Of a stretch of 64,000 bases of DNA, positions 33,836 to 45,498 are shown one piece after another. The number at the start of each line of letters is the position of its first letter. Position 1 is the first letter of the stretch. This DNA is from Dipteris shenzhenensis. Its lineage: Eukaryota; Polypodiophyta; Polypodiopsida; Gleicheniales. Under the pieces are notes generated by a model. That model was not told where the DNA came from. It saw only the letters and a list, made by a program, of their open reading frames with translations, and ran no database searches. The position numbers and the translations under genes were made by a program. The stretch lies in the NCBI GenBank assembly GCA_047967505.1, contig CM106539.1; one strand, given 5' to 3'.

Positions 33836-35300
33836 GCCAAGAACAGGAGCAAAATGACAAGGGTGGCAATGAAAAGGCCTAGGAACAAACATCGGAGGAG
33901 AACAACGGTAAGGGCACCTTCGAGGAGACAAAGCAGGAACAAACTCCAGAGGGGAACAGCGGCAAGGGCACCTCCGAGGAGCAGTTGGCTCAAGAGTCTG
34001 CAAAGGGGACAGAACAAAGTGAAACGCCCAGGGAGCAAAGGGAAGAGGAAGCTGCCGAGGGAATAGACAAAGGGAACACCAAGCAGCCCTCGCAGACACC
34101 CACCGAGAAGCAACCCGAGCAACAATATGGTAGTGCAGAGACTCAGGCCACCACAATTGCATTACCTTTGCCTCCCTCTCCTCTATGAAATGTGCCAAGT
34201 GTAGAGCCATTTTATCTTTATCACTTGCTGACGCAGAACAACTATCACGATTGGAATGCCACCAAAACCCAGTGGCAGATCCTAAAGGAAAACATGGTGC
34301 ACGTGGCACAAGCCCTCGACAACTTAGCCAATCATTGGAACATAATCTCTTTCAGCAGATGTGGTACCGGGAGGAGCTAGCTAAGTTTTTTAAAGACCAA
34401 ACAGCTAACTTGAGACAAGCCGAGGTGGATCTAACGACAGAATGCAAGAGTCTCCAGGAGCAAATGGATAGCAGGAGAGCGGTGTATGACAAGCTACTCC
34501 AGGAATACTCTCAGCTGAGCCAAACTCACGAGCTGAAAACAGACTTTGGCAATCTTCAGTGTGAAGACGACAAACTAAAAAACGATCGCTGCCAAGTCCC
34601 GGAACGAGCTCATGGGTGTTACAGGGACCAACATTCAGCTGCAACATGCGTTGACAAAGATGAAGAAAACAAGGGTCGACACAACACTCTACTAGGCTGC
34701 CAAAGCGAAAGTGGAGATGCTCGAAAAGGAGAACGTTTGGCTACAACAAGCAGCTACTGACACCGAAGAGCTAAGGGAGGAGAACACCCGATTACAGGCA
34801 TAATTGGAGCAATATGCTCAACTTCAATCACTTATCCGTCTCCTCCAAACTCCAGATGAACGCTCCTGTAAGCTACCCCAAAGACAGCTACCAGACCAGG
34901 ACGATTCAACAAGTCAGGCTGGTGTGCGCAAGCTCTCATAGGCAAACTCCCAGGCAAGTACCTCGAGATCAAAGCTCCTAGAAGGTGGAGGTACATCAGG
35001 GTCTAAGGGAGTAGAGGAGGTAACGGCCCAAGCTACTACTGCTTGATCCAGTGGGCCGAGTGAAGTCTAAGAGTATGGCCAACCAAACTTGCTGTGATTT
35101 TGTAGATGCCGCAATTGAAGTCACAATTTTAACAAACACATGTGATGTGGGAGTCCAGAGGGCCAAGCAGGCCTTGGATGCCAAAGTAATTTTGCGGAGG
35201 CAAGATCTTCCTAAGGCTATGCCAGTTCCCGAAAGGGCTTTGCATTCCCCTCGGCTTCTTTGGCTGTAACTCCACCTTTAATTTCCAGATAAGAGATAGA
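33836..35300 (+). pseudogene. Coiled-coil ORF, second part of the extra Gypsy ORF
   Basis: Frame-shifted but readable: EENNGKGTFEETKQEQTPEG repeats, then VEPFYLYHLLTQNNYHDWNA, NMVHVAQALDNLANHWN, then a heptad-rich stretch (MWYREELAKFFKDQTANLRQ, EVDLTTECKSLQEQMDSRRA, ENVWLQQAATDTEELREEN). The Gln/Glu-rich head with GKGTxEE repeats and the long coiled coil suggest a structural protein. At least three frameshifts and stops at 34187 and 34801. It probably joins the 30.4-30.65 kb part. Function unknown. Confidence 0.5.
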
Positions 35301-37686
35301 AACACTTGGCCAATGATCACTTGTACCGATACTTGAGCGCATTAGGCTCTAAAGACTTCTCATTCATGAATAATGTTTCCCAGAAACAAATTCATGAAAA
35401 CAATCCATTATTCTCCTTGCATTGTCATACAAGGGTTAGATCTTCAAAAATTTATCAACACAAACGAGATACTTAGTCTTAATAAAACTGTTTCTTGGAA
35501 TCTTTCCATATCCTCTTTCTTTGAGAATCCTCTCAAATCTTTCGAATGAAGTGATAAACTCCATACCGATACTCTTCCAAGTATTGTAAAGCTCAACTAG
35601 GAAGTTCCTTCGGAAATAACTGTGCATTGGAGAATATCTGTAATTCCATTCACTGATCTGGTGCTTCCTTATACATAAAATATCTTCCTACCAAACACTC
35701 ACCGTGCTGGTCAAACATAAACTGGGAGGGTTCTCAAACTTTCCAAAAGGACATACAACTGACAGATGAACTGTAAAACTCTGTCGCTTTGGCCATAATA
35801 ATCCATGAGAAACCGTAAGAGTTCTGTATAAAACAAATTCCAATAGAAACTATTGAATAATAAAATCCTAAAGAAAATACTGGGTCAATAGTGACCAAAT
35901 AGAATCCCGTCATCATATTAAAAAATGTTCTTGAATATATCATGCGCCCTCATAAGAACTTCTGTTTATTCAATACACAATTCCCAATAAGGGAGCTGTG
36001 GAATGATAATAAAAATCCTGACTTGGTCAATGATGACCATATTCAATACTGTTATATAGAGAGTTGGTACTTGAGCATGTCATGCTCCACAAGAAAACGA
36101 CAAAACTGAATTTCATAACTGAAACTCTTTTGGAACTGAGATAATATAACTTGGAGCTGGTCAATGATAAAATTCTGCCATAAAGAAGATCTGATATCTG
36201 AGCATATGATGCTCCATGAGGAATAACATAATTTGATACTATGTCTGGATATGATGACTAAATATCATAACTGAGATATATGATAACTGAGTATCATATG
36301 TCTGTAGTCTCTTGAAATAAGATAACTGAGTCATAATAGAGTCAAACCATGCTCATGACTGTTAACTGAACATACTACCCACAAATAGGGTCTGGGCTTG
36401 AATCCCGGAGATGATGATTACTGTACAATTAGATATACCATCGCTCTTAAACTTGGCCATGTATCCACAAGCCACCATAGTTTGGATATAACTTCAAAAC
36501 TCAAAGAATATTAGAGTCCTGATCTTTGCATCACACGCACCTCTGTTCCTCATTGAAAAATACTTATCTTCTTTGGGGAAGATCTCCCGCTTATCTTTAT
36601 CTTTTCCTCTTCGGCTTCTTTTGTAGAAAGTCCCCTTTCTTGCTTGACCATATAAAGAGCTGGTACTTGAGCATATTATGCTCAAGTACAAAATAACTGG
36701 ATATCATAACTGAAATCTTCAGAATGAGATAGAATTGTGTCAAAATGGATTAGAACCATATTCATGACTGAGAACTAAGGCTGAACTTTGCATATCAAAG
36801 ATAGTTGTTTCCTTATAAAATAAATTCTTCAAGCCATGCTTGAATCAAATATATACAAATATGTATTCCCTGTTCCTGAAACATTCAAGGGAAGAACACA
36901 CTTTTCTCCTTGTAACAAGATACAAGGGTTAGAAAGATAAACAAACATTATAAGCATAAACGAAATACTTAGCTTTAGATGTTTAATAGCATCTTTGAAA
37001 TCACTTTGTCCAATGACAAGCCTCCACTGAGAAGTGCTTCTTAGCAAATCCATGCCATTCTATTTCTCGGGTTGACAACCCCTCTTTCTCTAGCTTATAC
37101 AATTCTTGCCAATTGCAAACACCCGGGGCTCTAAGAAGTTGGACAATGGCCTAGAAAGAGGCGCCCTGTTGTAGATGGTTGCCCACAGGCAACAAGTACA
37201 CTTAGTCGGTAATCCGCCTAACTGAACAATGTTCAAAATCTGTCCAACGCGCATATTTGTTCCATGTGCATGAACATTGACTTGACATAGAAACTCAGCG
37301 TTCAGCCAAAGGACAAACACCGTCATAGCTGCTGCGCTTCTCTTCTCACGACCAATCTGATCTTGGTCGTCATATTCCTGTCGTGAATGGTGATGCATCG
37401 TGGCTATCTGATTCTAGATTGTCCTGAACGGAGCTCTGTTAGCTAGTCTGTTCCACTTGCGTACAAGTCCTCCCCTACCAATGTCAAATGACCTGCTTAT
37501 GAACTAAATCGTTCAGCCTTCCTAGACATCAGCTTCCGGCTGTAAACAATTCGCTTCACAGACACTTCTAAGTCATTCGCTTGCAGCAAGAATCTCTTTC
37601 GTTGACGATGCGCTTACTCCTTATTGCAGCAAATCTGCGCTCCTTTAAATTGGGATCATCATCACCATGGAAGGTGATGATGCCAT
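35301..37686 (-). mobile_element. Internal region of a minus-strand LTR element (decayed)
   Basis: AT-rich. Contains loosely repeated units such as TGAGCATATGATGCTC (near 36068, 36195, 36672) and CTGAGTATCATA-type text, plus a diverged repeat pair at 35420-35500 and 36905-36990 (ACAAGGGTTAGA...AAACGA(G/A)ATACTTAG). A minus frame of 102 codons (37398-37090: AEFLCQVNVHAHGTNMRVGQ, ILNIVQLGGLPTKC) looks like real protein but I do not recognise it. Confidence 0.4.
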
Positions 37687-37698
37687 GCTCCGATACCA
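37687..37698 (-). other. Primer-binding site, initiator-Met tRNA type
   Basis: Minus-strand TGGTATCGGAGC next to a putative LTR; one mismatch to TGGTATCAGAGC. Confidence 0.6.
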
Positions 37699-38532
37699 CT
37701 AAAACCGAATCCAGAGCTCCAAACCCAATCCTAGAGCTGAAGCACAACAAAAGAAAAGGTGCAGCAAATATACTCTCTCTCTAGAACAAATCGCACATGC
37801 CCAACTGAAGGGGCTGGCGCTGGATTGACCTTAAAATGCTTGGGGAATGCGTGCTCTTGCTTTAGGAATATTTTGCAACATAGAAGGTGAGCTGGGAGAG
37901 AAGGGCAAGAGAAAACACACAGCACTAGGGCCCAGAAACAAGGGCTGGACCCCCCTGGAGGGCTTTATTGCAATAGAAAATACTTTGTACGACTGGCTCT
38001 GAGAAGAGCATGAAACTGAGTACAACTCTTGAATGAATCTGGGAGGCTTGGGGCCTTTCTTTTATAGACTAGAAATAGCAAAAAGCTAGGGCCTGCTTTC
38101 TAAAAGCTACTTTTACATAAAAGGCAAACTTTTTAGGTTTTATTTTTAAATCAGGTGCTTTTGGTGCCTTTTTTATCTCATGGGTGCTCCTTTTAAAGAG
38201 GCACCCCCCTTGTCCATGCTTTTAGGACTCGTGGGACCTATTTTTTGTGCTTTTCTCCCCACTCTTGGGTCCTTTTTGCACTCTCTTAGGTCTTATACAT
38301 TACACAAATAAGTTCCAACACTATAACCCATTAGAGGTTAGCGAAAAGCATGCATTCCTAGTTCTTGGACTAATCCTAGTCCCTTGTGGGCATCCCCACA
38401 ATTCTCTTTTACTAATGCAAAGAAAAAGTAAAACAAAGCTTATTCTAGTCAACCAAAGTCAACTTTCTTGACCATTGTCAATGCAAAAAAAGATTCCTCT
38501 TTATGTCTTGGTAGAAGTACCAATTTGGTGAC
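37699..38532 (-). mobile_element. Probable LTR of the minus-strand element
   Basis: Ends against the primer site; a TATAAAAGAAAGGCC box lies at 38065-38051 on the minus strand. The upper limit is set by the TGTCACC start at 38532 and by the resumption of the Gypsy ORF at about 38533. The matching 3' LTR was not found. Confidence 0.45.
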
Positions 38533-39148
38533 AGCCAGTAGAGCCCATTATATCCATATACGACCGGGCTATAAAAGTCTTTAACCATTTTCTAGAAAAG
38601 CGAGCCTTGCACCAACATAATATTTTCAAGACTGAGCGACAGTTGATCGCTGATCGGATCCGCTAGCTACCTAAACCACCAATGCCCGAGCTCCCTTCCT
38701 ACTATTCCAAGGTTTTACATGAGCTTGACAAGCTAATCAGTAGCCATGTCGTTGAGGCAGCAGGAATGAGGAATAATGTCCGCGACCTTATGTAAGGGTC
38801 CGCCCACCAAGTGGCAAGAGAGGGTGACCACGGTCTGCCGCTACGTGACCAATTTTGAGATGGCACTGGACATCCCCGATCCACATGAGGATCCAGTGGC
38901 CGAGATGTGGACTATTAACTGGCTCACCAAAGGGCAACGAAGTTTTGACACCGAGCCTCCAGCCTCTCCTCCTCAAGTCTCACCTACAGATGCAGCTCAT
39001 CCTTCCAGTCAACCAGCTCGCCCCAATCCACTACGCCAACAAAGACACCATCCTTTGCGGTGCCCCTGTGGTTTCAATCCAAGAGCCTCTGCGTTCGACT
39101 CGTCCCTACCAGTCCGTGCGGACATGGCTTAAGGGTAGCCTAGGTGAA
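38533..39148 (+). pseudogene. Third part of the extra Gypsy ORF
   Basis: PVEPIISIYDRAIKVFNHFL, then MPELPSYYSKVLHELDKLIS and PPTKWQERVTTVCRYVTNFE, ALDIPDPHEDPVAEMW, ending in a Pro/Ser/Gln-rich tail before TAA (39129) and the purine-containing AAGGGTAGCCTAGGTGAAA directly before the 3' LTR start. Family not recognised. Confidence 0.45.
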
Positions 39149-39206
39149 ATGTTAGCCCTCGGGTCAAGCTAACATGGGCAGGGTTCGAAGTACAGTTACC
39201 GAGTGT
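39149..39206 (+). mobile_element. Truncated 3' LTR of the large Gypsy element
   Basis: TGTTAGCCCTCGGGTCAAGC...GTTACCGAGTG matches the first 58 bases of the LTR at 26058 with a few differences, then diverges abruptly into another element. Confidence 0.75.
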
Positions 39207-40565
39207 ATACCATCCATATGAGCCTTCCCAGCAATCCCGAAGTTGCCTCGGCCACCCAAATTCTTTGTGACCAAGGATCGATTCGCGGTATAGTGGTCAC
39301 TCTTCTAATCAACAGTGTTTGTTCCTTGCTAGTTGTTTGGTTCAACGGCTTCATCTCATCACCATTCTCCATAACATAGACTACCAAATAGAGCTTACGT
39401 ACAGAACTACGTTCTTGTGCAATACCAGGGTCAAAAACATGCCCTTTCGATACGATGTCATCTTAGGACAATAGTGGCTCTACGACTACGATCCATCAAT
39501 CTGCTTTCGCAGTCACATGATGGTTCCAGGGATGCCCCTACAACACCAGTAGCCTCATCACGACAAGTCAAGAAGTGGGTTCGAAAAAGGAAAGTTAAAA
39601 GTGCACTTCTATTGGTTACCTTAGTAGAAGAGACACCAAAGAAGAATCCTCCCGAGTATCTCAACCAATCACCTCGAAAATTGATCTACGTTTCTTGGAT
39701 GACATATTAGACCCTTGATTGAACACAAGCAACACCTACAATGAATCTTTGAAGTTCTCCGAGCCAATAATCTCTACATCAACTTCGAGAAAAGTGAGTT
39801 CTTCAAGACCCCACTTGAATATTTGGGACATGTTATTTCAGCACAAGGCATCTCAATGGATCCCAAAAAGATCAAGGTAATCCGTAATTGGCCTACTCCA
39901 AGGAACGTTCATAATGTACGCTCTTTTCTTAGCTCGGCAAATTTCTACTATACCAAGGTCTATCAATTTGCTAAGATTGCAGCCTCCATGTCCAAACTAA
40001 TTGAAGAATATGAAAATATTTCAGTGGCTTCCCGAGATAGAGTACAATTTCCAACAATTCAAGCAAGCACTCACTACAACAACTAATATGGCTATTGTTG
40101 ACCCAAATGTTCATTTGAGGTCATGACCAACGCGTCCAACATAGCTCTACAGGAGCAGTCTCAATACACACAAAGTCATCACTCTCGACAATCATAAATA
40201 TTATAATATCCAAACCAGATACCACTTTATGATAAGGAGTTCCTTGCTATTGTTCAATCCTATCGCATATGGAAACATTATATCATGGAAGCCGACTTCA
40301 TGGTGAATATAAAATAATCAAGTATATTTTTACTCAGCCAGTTATGAATGCTCGTCAAGCACGTTGGGTTGAGCTTCTTTCCAACTTCCACACGACCATT
40401 GGGTGCATTCCAGGACTACACAATGTAGATGCAGATGTTCTTCACAGGTTACCTCTAACCTCTGACATGGTGATCTCTACTCTCTCTATTACACAAAATT
40501 CGTACTTTGAGGCTCAAATAAAGATAGCAAGAAAACCCTTAATCTCACAAAGGTATATGTTTTAA
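39207..40565 (+). pseudogene. Second Gypsy element: protease, reverse transcriptase, RNase H remnants
   Basis: MPFRYDVILGQ then a stop and WLYDYDPSI (39440-39500) is the end of the protease region. A gap follows, then the reverse-transcriptase end: RANNLYINFEKSEFFKTPLE, YLGHVISAQGISMDPKKIKV and NVRSFLSSANFYYTKVYQFA (39750-39970). RNase H continues with YDKEFLAIVQSYRIWKHYIM (40230-40290) and ARQARWVELLSNFHTTIGCI, PGLHNVDADVLHRLP (40350-40460). The catalytic part of the reverse transcriptase (YxDD) is missing between 39520 and 39700. Confidence 0.8.
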
Positions 40566-40653
40566 GGGTTCCCTTTCATGTCTTTTCCATTCACAACTCA
40601 AAAAAATGAAAAAGCTCGCATGCAAAGCTCACAAAAAAATATCCCCCGACATT

Positions 40654-40789
40654 GGAGATTGGCACCACTACCATTCTCCATTTTTTTGTGGAGATTGGCA
40701 CCAGTGCCATTCTCCGGAAACTCACATGGAGATTGGCATCAGCGCCATTCTCCACAAACTTACATGGAGAATGGCAATGGTGCCAATCT
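40654..40789. repeat. Cluster of a 26-base unit, three direct and one inverted
   Basis: GGAGATTGGCACCACTACCA...TCTCC at 40654-40679, 40690-40715 and 40728-40753; inverted at 40766-40789. Spacers AAACTCACATGGA and AAACTTACATGGA are also similar. Confidence 0.85.
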
Positions 40790-40955
40790 AAATGTGAGCT
40801 TGCGGATCCCAGATTCTTTCAAAGGCAAATATATTTCAAGATATAGACTTCAGCACAATAGCACAAAAAAGTGATAAGTAAAAATACTTATAAAGTATGC
40901 ACAGTGAAGTGTCCTTGTCATTGCTTTGAAGGTCAGAATATATTGTCTGCCAAAT

Positions 40956-41282
40956 TCATAGTGTAGGCTCATCAATGAGCTCCTCATCACTATTCAAATC
41001 ATTTGCATCAAGAACAAGAATGTGGTATTCCCAGTTGGGAACATGCTTTCTATTGGTGCAGTTTCTCCAAGACTCTTCGATACAAGCATTGTAGTAGCAT
41101 GACCTTTTCATTGCTATTGCCCTGCTAGTCCTTTGTATAGCTCCTCTTACACAGTGCATGGATTCTATCTTGGGCACATGTTGATAATCCCACTGTATAG
41201 ATTCATTAACATATTGTTCCTTGACCTCCCAAAACACTTGTGCTACATTCTCTCTTAGATGTATAGCTGACTTGAGACCCAT
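40956..41282 (-). pseudogene. Cys-containing fragment of an unknown mobile-element protein
   Basis: 108-codon minus frame with QHVPKIESMHCVRGAIQRTS, AIAMKRSCYYNACIEESWRN and CTNRKHVPNWEYHILVLDAN. The pattern 'C..x.G...R....V..xxSC.xxxC.....C.N..xVxxWxxxxL' resembles a domain I have seen in uncharacterised transposon-like proteins of animals and plants, but I cannot name it. It sits between RNase H and integrase of the second Gypsy, so it is an insertion. Confidence 0.35.
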
Positions 41283-41400
41283 GAGACAAGTTGATCCTCA
41301 AGAAATCCACGACACCCATTGCATATTTTAAGGTGACTCCATTTTTCTTTTGTTGTTCATGTGTAAAATAATCTCTTTAAAATAGCCCCAACACCTATTC

Positions 41401-41891
41401 TTATGCAAATGACCTTCTATATTACCAAGATTGCATTTGTGTTCCACACGACAAAAATGTCCGATGTCTTTTGTTGGAAGAGCATCATATAGTTCCTTAT
41501 GCCCCACATCCCGGCACCAACAAAACTTACATGTTACTACAACTTACTACTGGCCTCAGATGAAAAGTGGCGTCATCAAGATGGTTGCATCATGCTTATG
41601 TTGTCAACAAATGAAAGCAAGCACGCGACTTCCACAAAGACTTCTTCAACTGCTTCCTATTCCACCTAAAGATGGGAAAGCATCTCCATGGATTTTATTA
41701 CATCATTGCCAAATTCCTCCAAAAGTAACGCCTAGACTATGGTAATCGTTGATTGGTTGTCTAAAACAGAGTATTGATTCTTTGCAAAAAAAGTGCTCAA
41801 GCTCCAAACATCGCACGGTTATTCATTCAGCATACTTTCGGACTCCATAGTTTGCCAAAGAACACCATCTCAAACAGAGATCCCAAGTTCA
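41401..41891 (+). pseudogene. Second Gypsy element: integrase, first part
   Basis: TTYYWPQMKSGVIKMVASCL then CCQQMKAS is the HHCC end; LLPIPPKDGK, then in another frame SISMDFITSLPNSSKS and TMVIVDWLSKTEY carry the first catalytic Asp; SNRDPKF (41876-41890) carries the second. The frame is cut at 41891 by the Copia insertion and resumes at 53152. Confidence 0.8.
41887..41891 (+). other. Target-site duplication, left (GTTCA)
   Basis: GTTCA precedes TGTTAGAG; the same five bases follow the right LTR at 53152-53156. Confidence 0.9.
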
Positions 41892-42526
41892 TGTTAGAGT
41901 TCATCTCCTGTCTCCTGAGTGAGGGCCTTGGTTGTGGGTCTGCCCGCCCATGTGAGGGAGAGTGAGGGCCTTGTTTGTGGGTTTGTCTGCGCCAGAGAGG
42001 CAAAGGGGGTTCATCATGGAGGCCTACGTATGCCCGGACGTGTTTGCTCCTGTTTCGAGGACGTGGAGGGGTCGGCATACATCACAGAGGGGGCTGCCAT
42101 CCGCCAAGCAGGGCATAGGGGTCTGCAGGGCCTGCTCGTCGGCTGTGTAGGGGGCGCCATCAGCCCGCCTAGGGGCTGCCACCAGGCCGCACATGTGCGC
42201 CTGGTTGGTGCCTTGTTTGGCAGGCCTCACACCAGCCCACAACAGCCGACCCTGCTGGTCGGCCCTGGTGGTCAGCCACCTACCCCCCCTCTAGTCGGTT
42301 CATTTAGGGCAGGGGGTGACCCTATAAATAGGGCTCCCTCCCTCCCTTGTTTCTCATCTCAGTGCACACTTGTGCAGCCACCAGTGGAGGGTTTTTCTCC
42401 AGCAGTTGAGAAGGTTTTCCTGGGATCCTGTGCAGTCTCTCTTGTTCTCTGGTTCTCTCTGGTTCTCTCTGGCGAGTGTTTGCTGTTTTCTCTCCTTCAT
42501 CGCTCCGCACCGCTGCACTTCTCACA
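41892..42526 (+). mobile_element. Copia 5' LTR (635 bp)
   Basis: TGTTAGAGTTC...CTTCTCACA, directly followed by the primer site. TATA box TATAAATA at 42323-42330. Differs from the 3' LTR (648 bp) by several substitutions and small indels. A 207-codon frame inside it is a shadow. Confidence 0.95.
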
Positions 42527-42539
42527 TGGTATCAGAGCC
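42527..42539 (+). other. Primer-binding site, initiator-Met tRNA type
   Basis: TGGTATCAGAGCC immediately after the LTR. Confidence 0.95.
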
Positions 42540-42806
42540 TAAGGCTGGCCAAAAGACCTCAGTGGTGGAAAGGAGATTCAGCAAGCTTGGGAAGCTATTC
42601 ATAGTGGAAGATACAGGCTGCTGTTGATAAGATTTGAAGGGTGTTTTCAGATCGAAAGGGTAGTTTGTGTGAAGGCCGGACGCTCGGAGGTTGAAGGAAG
42701 CACTTTTTTCCCTCAGCCTCTGCAGCCCTCTCTCCTTCCTTTCTTCTTTCTTCCTTCATTGCTCTTCCTTTCTCTCGATCTTCTCCGTGTCTCTCACCTT
42801 TAGTCT

Positions 42807-43650
42807 ATGGCTTCCCTACAAGGATTAGCGGAAAACAAGGTGAAGATTCTTGTTCTACCCACGTTCCCTGTTGATCAACAACTGGACGGAAACAATTATG
42901 GCGTGTGGTGTGTTATGATGGAGTCAGTATTGCAATCTTATGACTTGGCAGACTTCATCCTAGTAGGTGTCACAAGGCCAGATCCTCTTTATGAAAGTCT
43001 GGGCATTCTGGATCAGCAAACGGCGATGAATCTGGCCCACATCTGGGACCGTGTCAACGCCAGGGTCCGATCATTCATTTTCTTGAACTGTACTCCTCAG
43101 GTCATTATCATGTAAAACACATGACAGCATCCAAGAGTATCTGGGAGCATTTGGCTTCCCTCTGTAACCGGACTACTCCTATGAAAAGGGTCTCCCTTGA
43201 GATCCAGATGCATATATTAGATCCTGCTAAGTCCTCTTCTATGAGGGAACATATCAGTAAGCTTCAGAAATTCCAATAGGAGATATTGCAAGCAGAGAAG
43301 GAGATCTCATATGAAGATATGGCCATTACTTTGTTGTCCCATCTCACATCCCAGTACTCTGCTTTTATTTCTTCCCTAATTACGAGTGGCAGGATGAGTT
43401 CTCTCACTTGGGAGGAATTAGTGCCTATGGTGTTGGATCAAAGAGGACCGGTTTCAAAGTTCAACCCATTGCAGTGGCTCCAATGCCCTAGCAGCCCCGC
43501 AGTCGGGCAAGTCTCAAAGACGCCATTCCCCTGATACGAGGACTGTAGCTGAGAAAGAGGCATTGAAGGCGGAAAGGTCGTGTAATCATTGCCGCGAGAA
43601 AGGACATTACTGGAGGCAATGTTCGGACCGGGCTAACAACAAAAGCTAAG
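42807..43650 (+). pseudogene. Copia gag (UBN2-type) with zinc knuckle
   Basis: Starts MASLQGLAENKVKILVLPTF after a 265-bp leader; LDGNNYGVWCVMMESVLQSY is the N-terminal gag signature 'L.G.NY..W...M...L'. Stop at 43113, then SIWEHLASLCNRTTPMKRVS and EISYEDMAITLLSHLTSQYS (gag UBN2), and CNHCREKGHYWRQC (CX2CX4HX4C zinc knuckle) at 43585-43625. At least three breaks (43113, 43277, 43532). Confidence 0.88.
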
Positions 43651-43689
43651 GTTCCTCCAGAGGGTCAGGATCTTCCTCTACTGCTATCA

Positions 43690-44353
43690 CTCCTGCTTTT
43701 GTGCATATTGAAATGCTTGATTCTCTTGCATCCTCTATTGGAGAGGGGGTTTTGTCTCTCCAGGCCTCAGACATCCGAACCTGGATCATTGATAGCCGGG
43801 CATCCCGGAATATGTGTCCTTTTGCACCTGGGCTGAAGGATTTTGCGATCTCCAATGGTGATGTCTGTATTGGTGATAGCTCCACTATCAAAGTTCGTGG
43901 TGAGGGCAACCTCGACATCATTCTCAATGGAAAAGGAGTGATGCACTCCTCTCGAGTTCTGTTCATTCCTTCTCTTGGATTCAATCTGTAGTCCGTCTCT
44001 GAGACTTGCAGCCTTGGAAGCACAGTATTGTTTGATGAAAATTTTGTGGAAGTTCGAGATAAGGCTACTGGTCAGGTGATCCACATTGGTACAGCTAGTC
44101 ATGGCATTTACACCTTGTCAGCACTATCCACAATCATGTCATCTCGTCAAGGAGATCTCTGGCATTTTCGGTTCGGTCACTTGAATGTTGATGCTCTCCG
44201 ACCTGCTGCTCGAGAACAAATGGTCCTCGAACTATCGGATGTGGGCAACAAGCACAGAGTGGCAGTCATGTATTCAAGGCAAGCAACACTGAGATGCGTT
44301 CTCGAAGCAGGCCTCACGGCGGGCTTCCTTCCCATTAGAGTTGGTCCATGTTG
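43690..44353 (+). pseudogene. Copia protease and GAG-pre-integrase region
   Basis: Protease box is WIIDSRASRNMC, where the usual DSGAS glycine is Arg, which should abolish activity. RVLFIPSLGFNL then stop (43989). The pre-integrase motif DLWHFRFGHLNVDAL follows at 44158. A short frame change after 44260 disrupts the HHCC end. Confidence 0.85.
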
Positions 44354-44985
44354 ATCTCTGTGGACCCATGTCTATTGCCAGTCTTGGTGGGGCTCTCTAC
44401 TTCATGCTACTGGTCAATGACTTCAGTTGGTTTATGTGGATATACTTCTTGCCCTTAAAATCTTTGGCATATTCTCACTTCCGGCTTAGTTGAGAATGAA
44501 TCTAACTTTCATGTAAAAGCTCTTCTATCGGACAAAGGTGGTGAATTTTGTTCTCATCCATTTGTGGAGTTTTGTGTGACAAAGGCATTCGACAGAAGTT
44601 TGCACCGGCACAACTTCTAAAGCAGGCATTGTTGAACGTAAGAATTGTACCGTGGTAGAGATGTCTCGATCCATGCTTACTCATTGGGAAGTTCTTGTGG
44701 GCTGAAGCCACTGCCACGGTAGTTCACATCCTGAATCGCTCTCCAACTTCTGCTGTCCCCAAGGTCACTCCTTTTGAAGCCTATTTTGGCAAGAAGCCTA
44801 ACGTTTCCTATTTCTGCATATTTGGATGTGATGCCTTTGTCCACATTCCCAAGAAACAAAGAGGGAAGTTAGATGTAAAGTCCACTCAAACGATCTTTGT
44901 TGGATATAATTCCCAATCTACAGGCTATCGACTGTATGAGGAAGGAGATTATTCTAAGCAGGGATGTTATTTTTGATGAGCAGCT
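44330..44985 (+). pseudogene. Copia integrase
   Basis: ELVHVDLCGPMSIASLGGAL, then YFMLLVNDFSWFMWIYFL has the first catalytic Asp; a broken zone (44460-44640) follows; WAEATATVVHILNRSPTSAV, PFEAYFGKKPNVSYFCIFGC and LDVKSTQTIFVGYNSQSTGY complete the C-terminal half. Stops and frameshifts in the middle. Confidence 0.88.
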
Positions 44986-45498
44986 TCCATTTTCCGTCAT
45001 TGATCATACCCCACCCTTTCTTCCAGCACCCGAGGACAATGATAGTAGTGATGAGTCTGTTCCCCCCGTACCCCCTGCTACGGCAGTCCCTGAGTCTTCT
45101 CCCGAGAGTGACCCTGACAGTAATCCAGATGATTCCCCACCTCTCCAGGACGCTGGGGATTGTTCCAGGGCCAATTCTCAAAAGGTACCTCGTTGGTTGA
45201 TTGAGCCTCTTCATGATTCACGTGTCACTGATATTCCTTCCTCATGGCTTCGAGAGGAGGATGGACCCGGGCGATCCCATCGCAATAAGGAAAAGGTTCT
45301 GGATGTAGTTTCACTTCAAGTTAACTATTCCTTAATGTCCCGTATCCTCAAAGACACAGAGCCTTCAAATGTCCGGGCTGCCCTCTCTCAGCTCCACTGG
45401 AAGCAGGCCATGGAACGGGAGTTGGATTCCATTGAGCGGAATGGCACCTGGGAGTTGGTACCCCGCCCACAACGACATTCCGTTATTGGTGTCAAATG
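44986..45498 (+). pseudogene. Copia linker and start of reverse transcriptase
   Basis: Acidic Pro/Ser linker, then LSQLHWKQAMERELDSIERN, GTWELVPRPQRHSVIGVK. The next residue should be Trp (IGVKWVYK) but the sequence changes at 45498/45499 into another element on the other strand. Confidence 0.9.

Noticed and set aside
33803-34309. 168- and 113-codon minus frames
   Set aside because: They are antisense to the Gln/Glu-rich coiled-coil ORF and show a biased Pro/Leu/Cys composition typical of shadows.
41919-42542. 207-codon open frame on plus
   Set aside because: It lies wholly inside the Copia 5' LTR and across the primer site; the 3' LTR breaks the same frame. The LTR explains the sequence.
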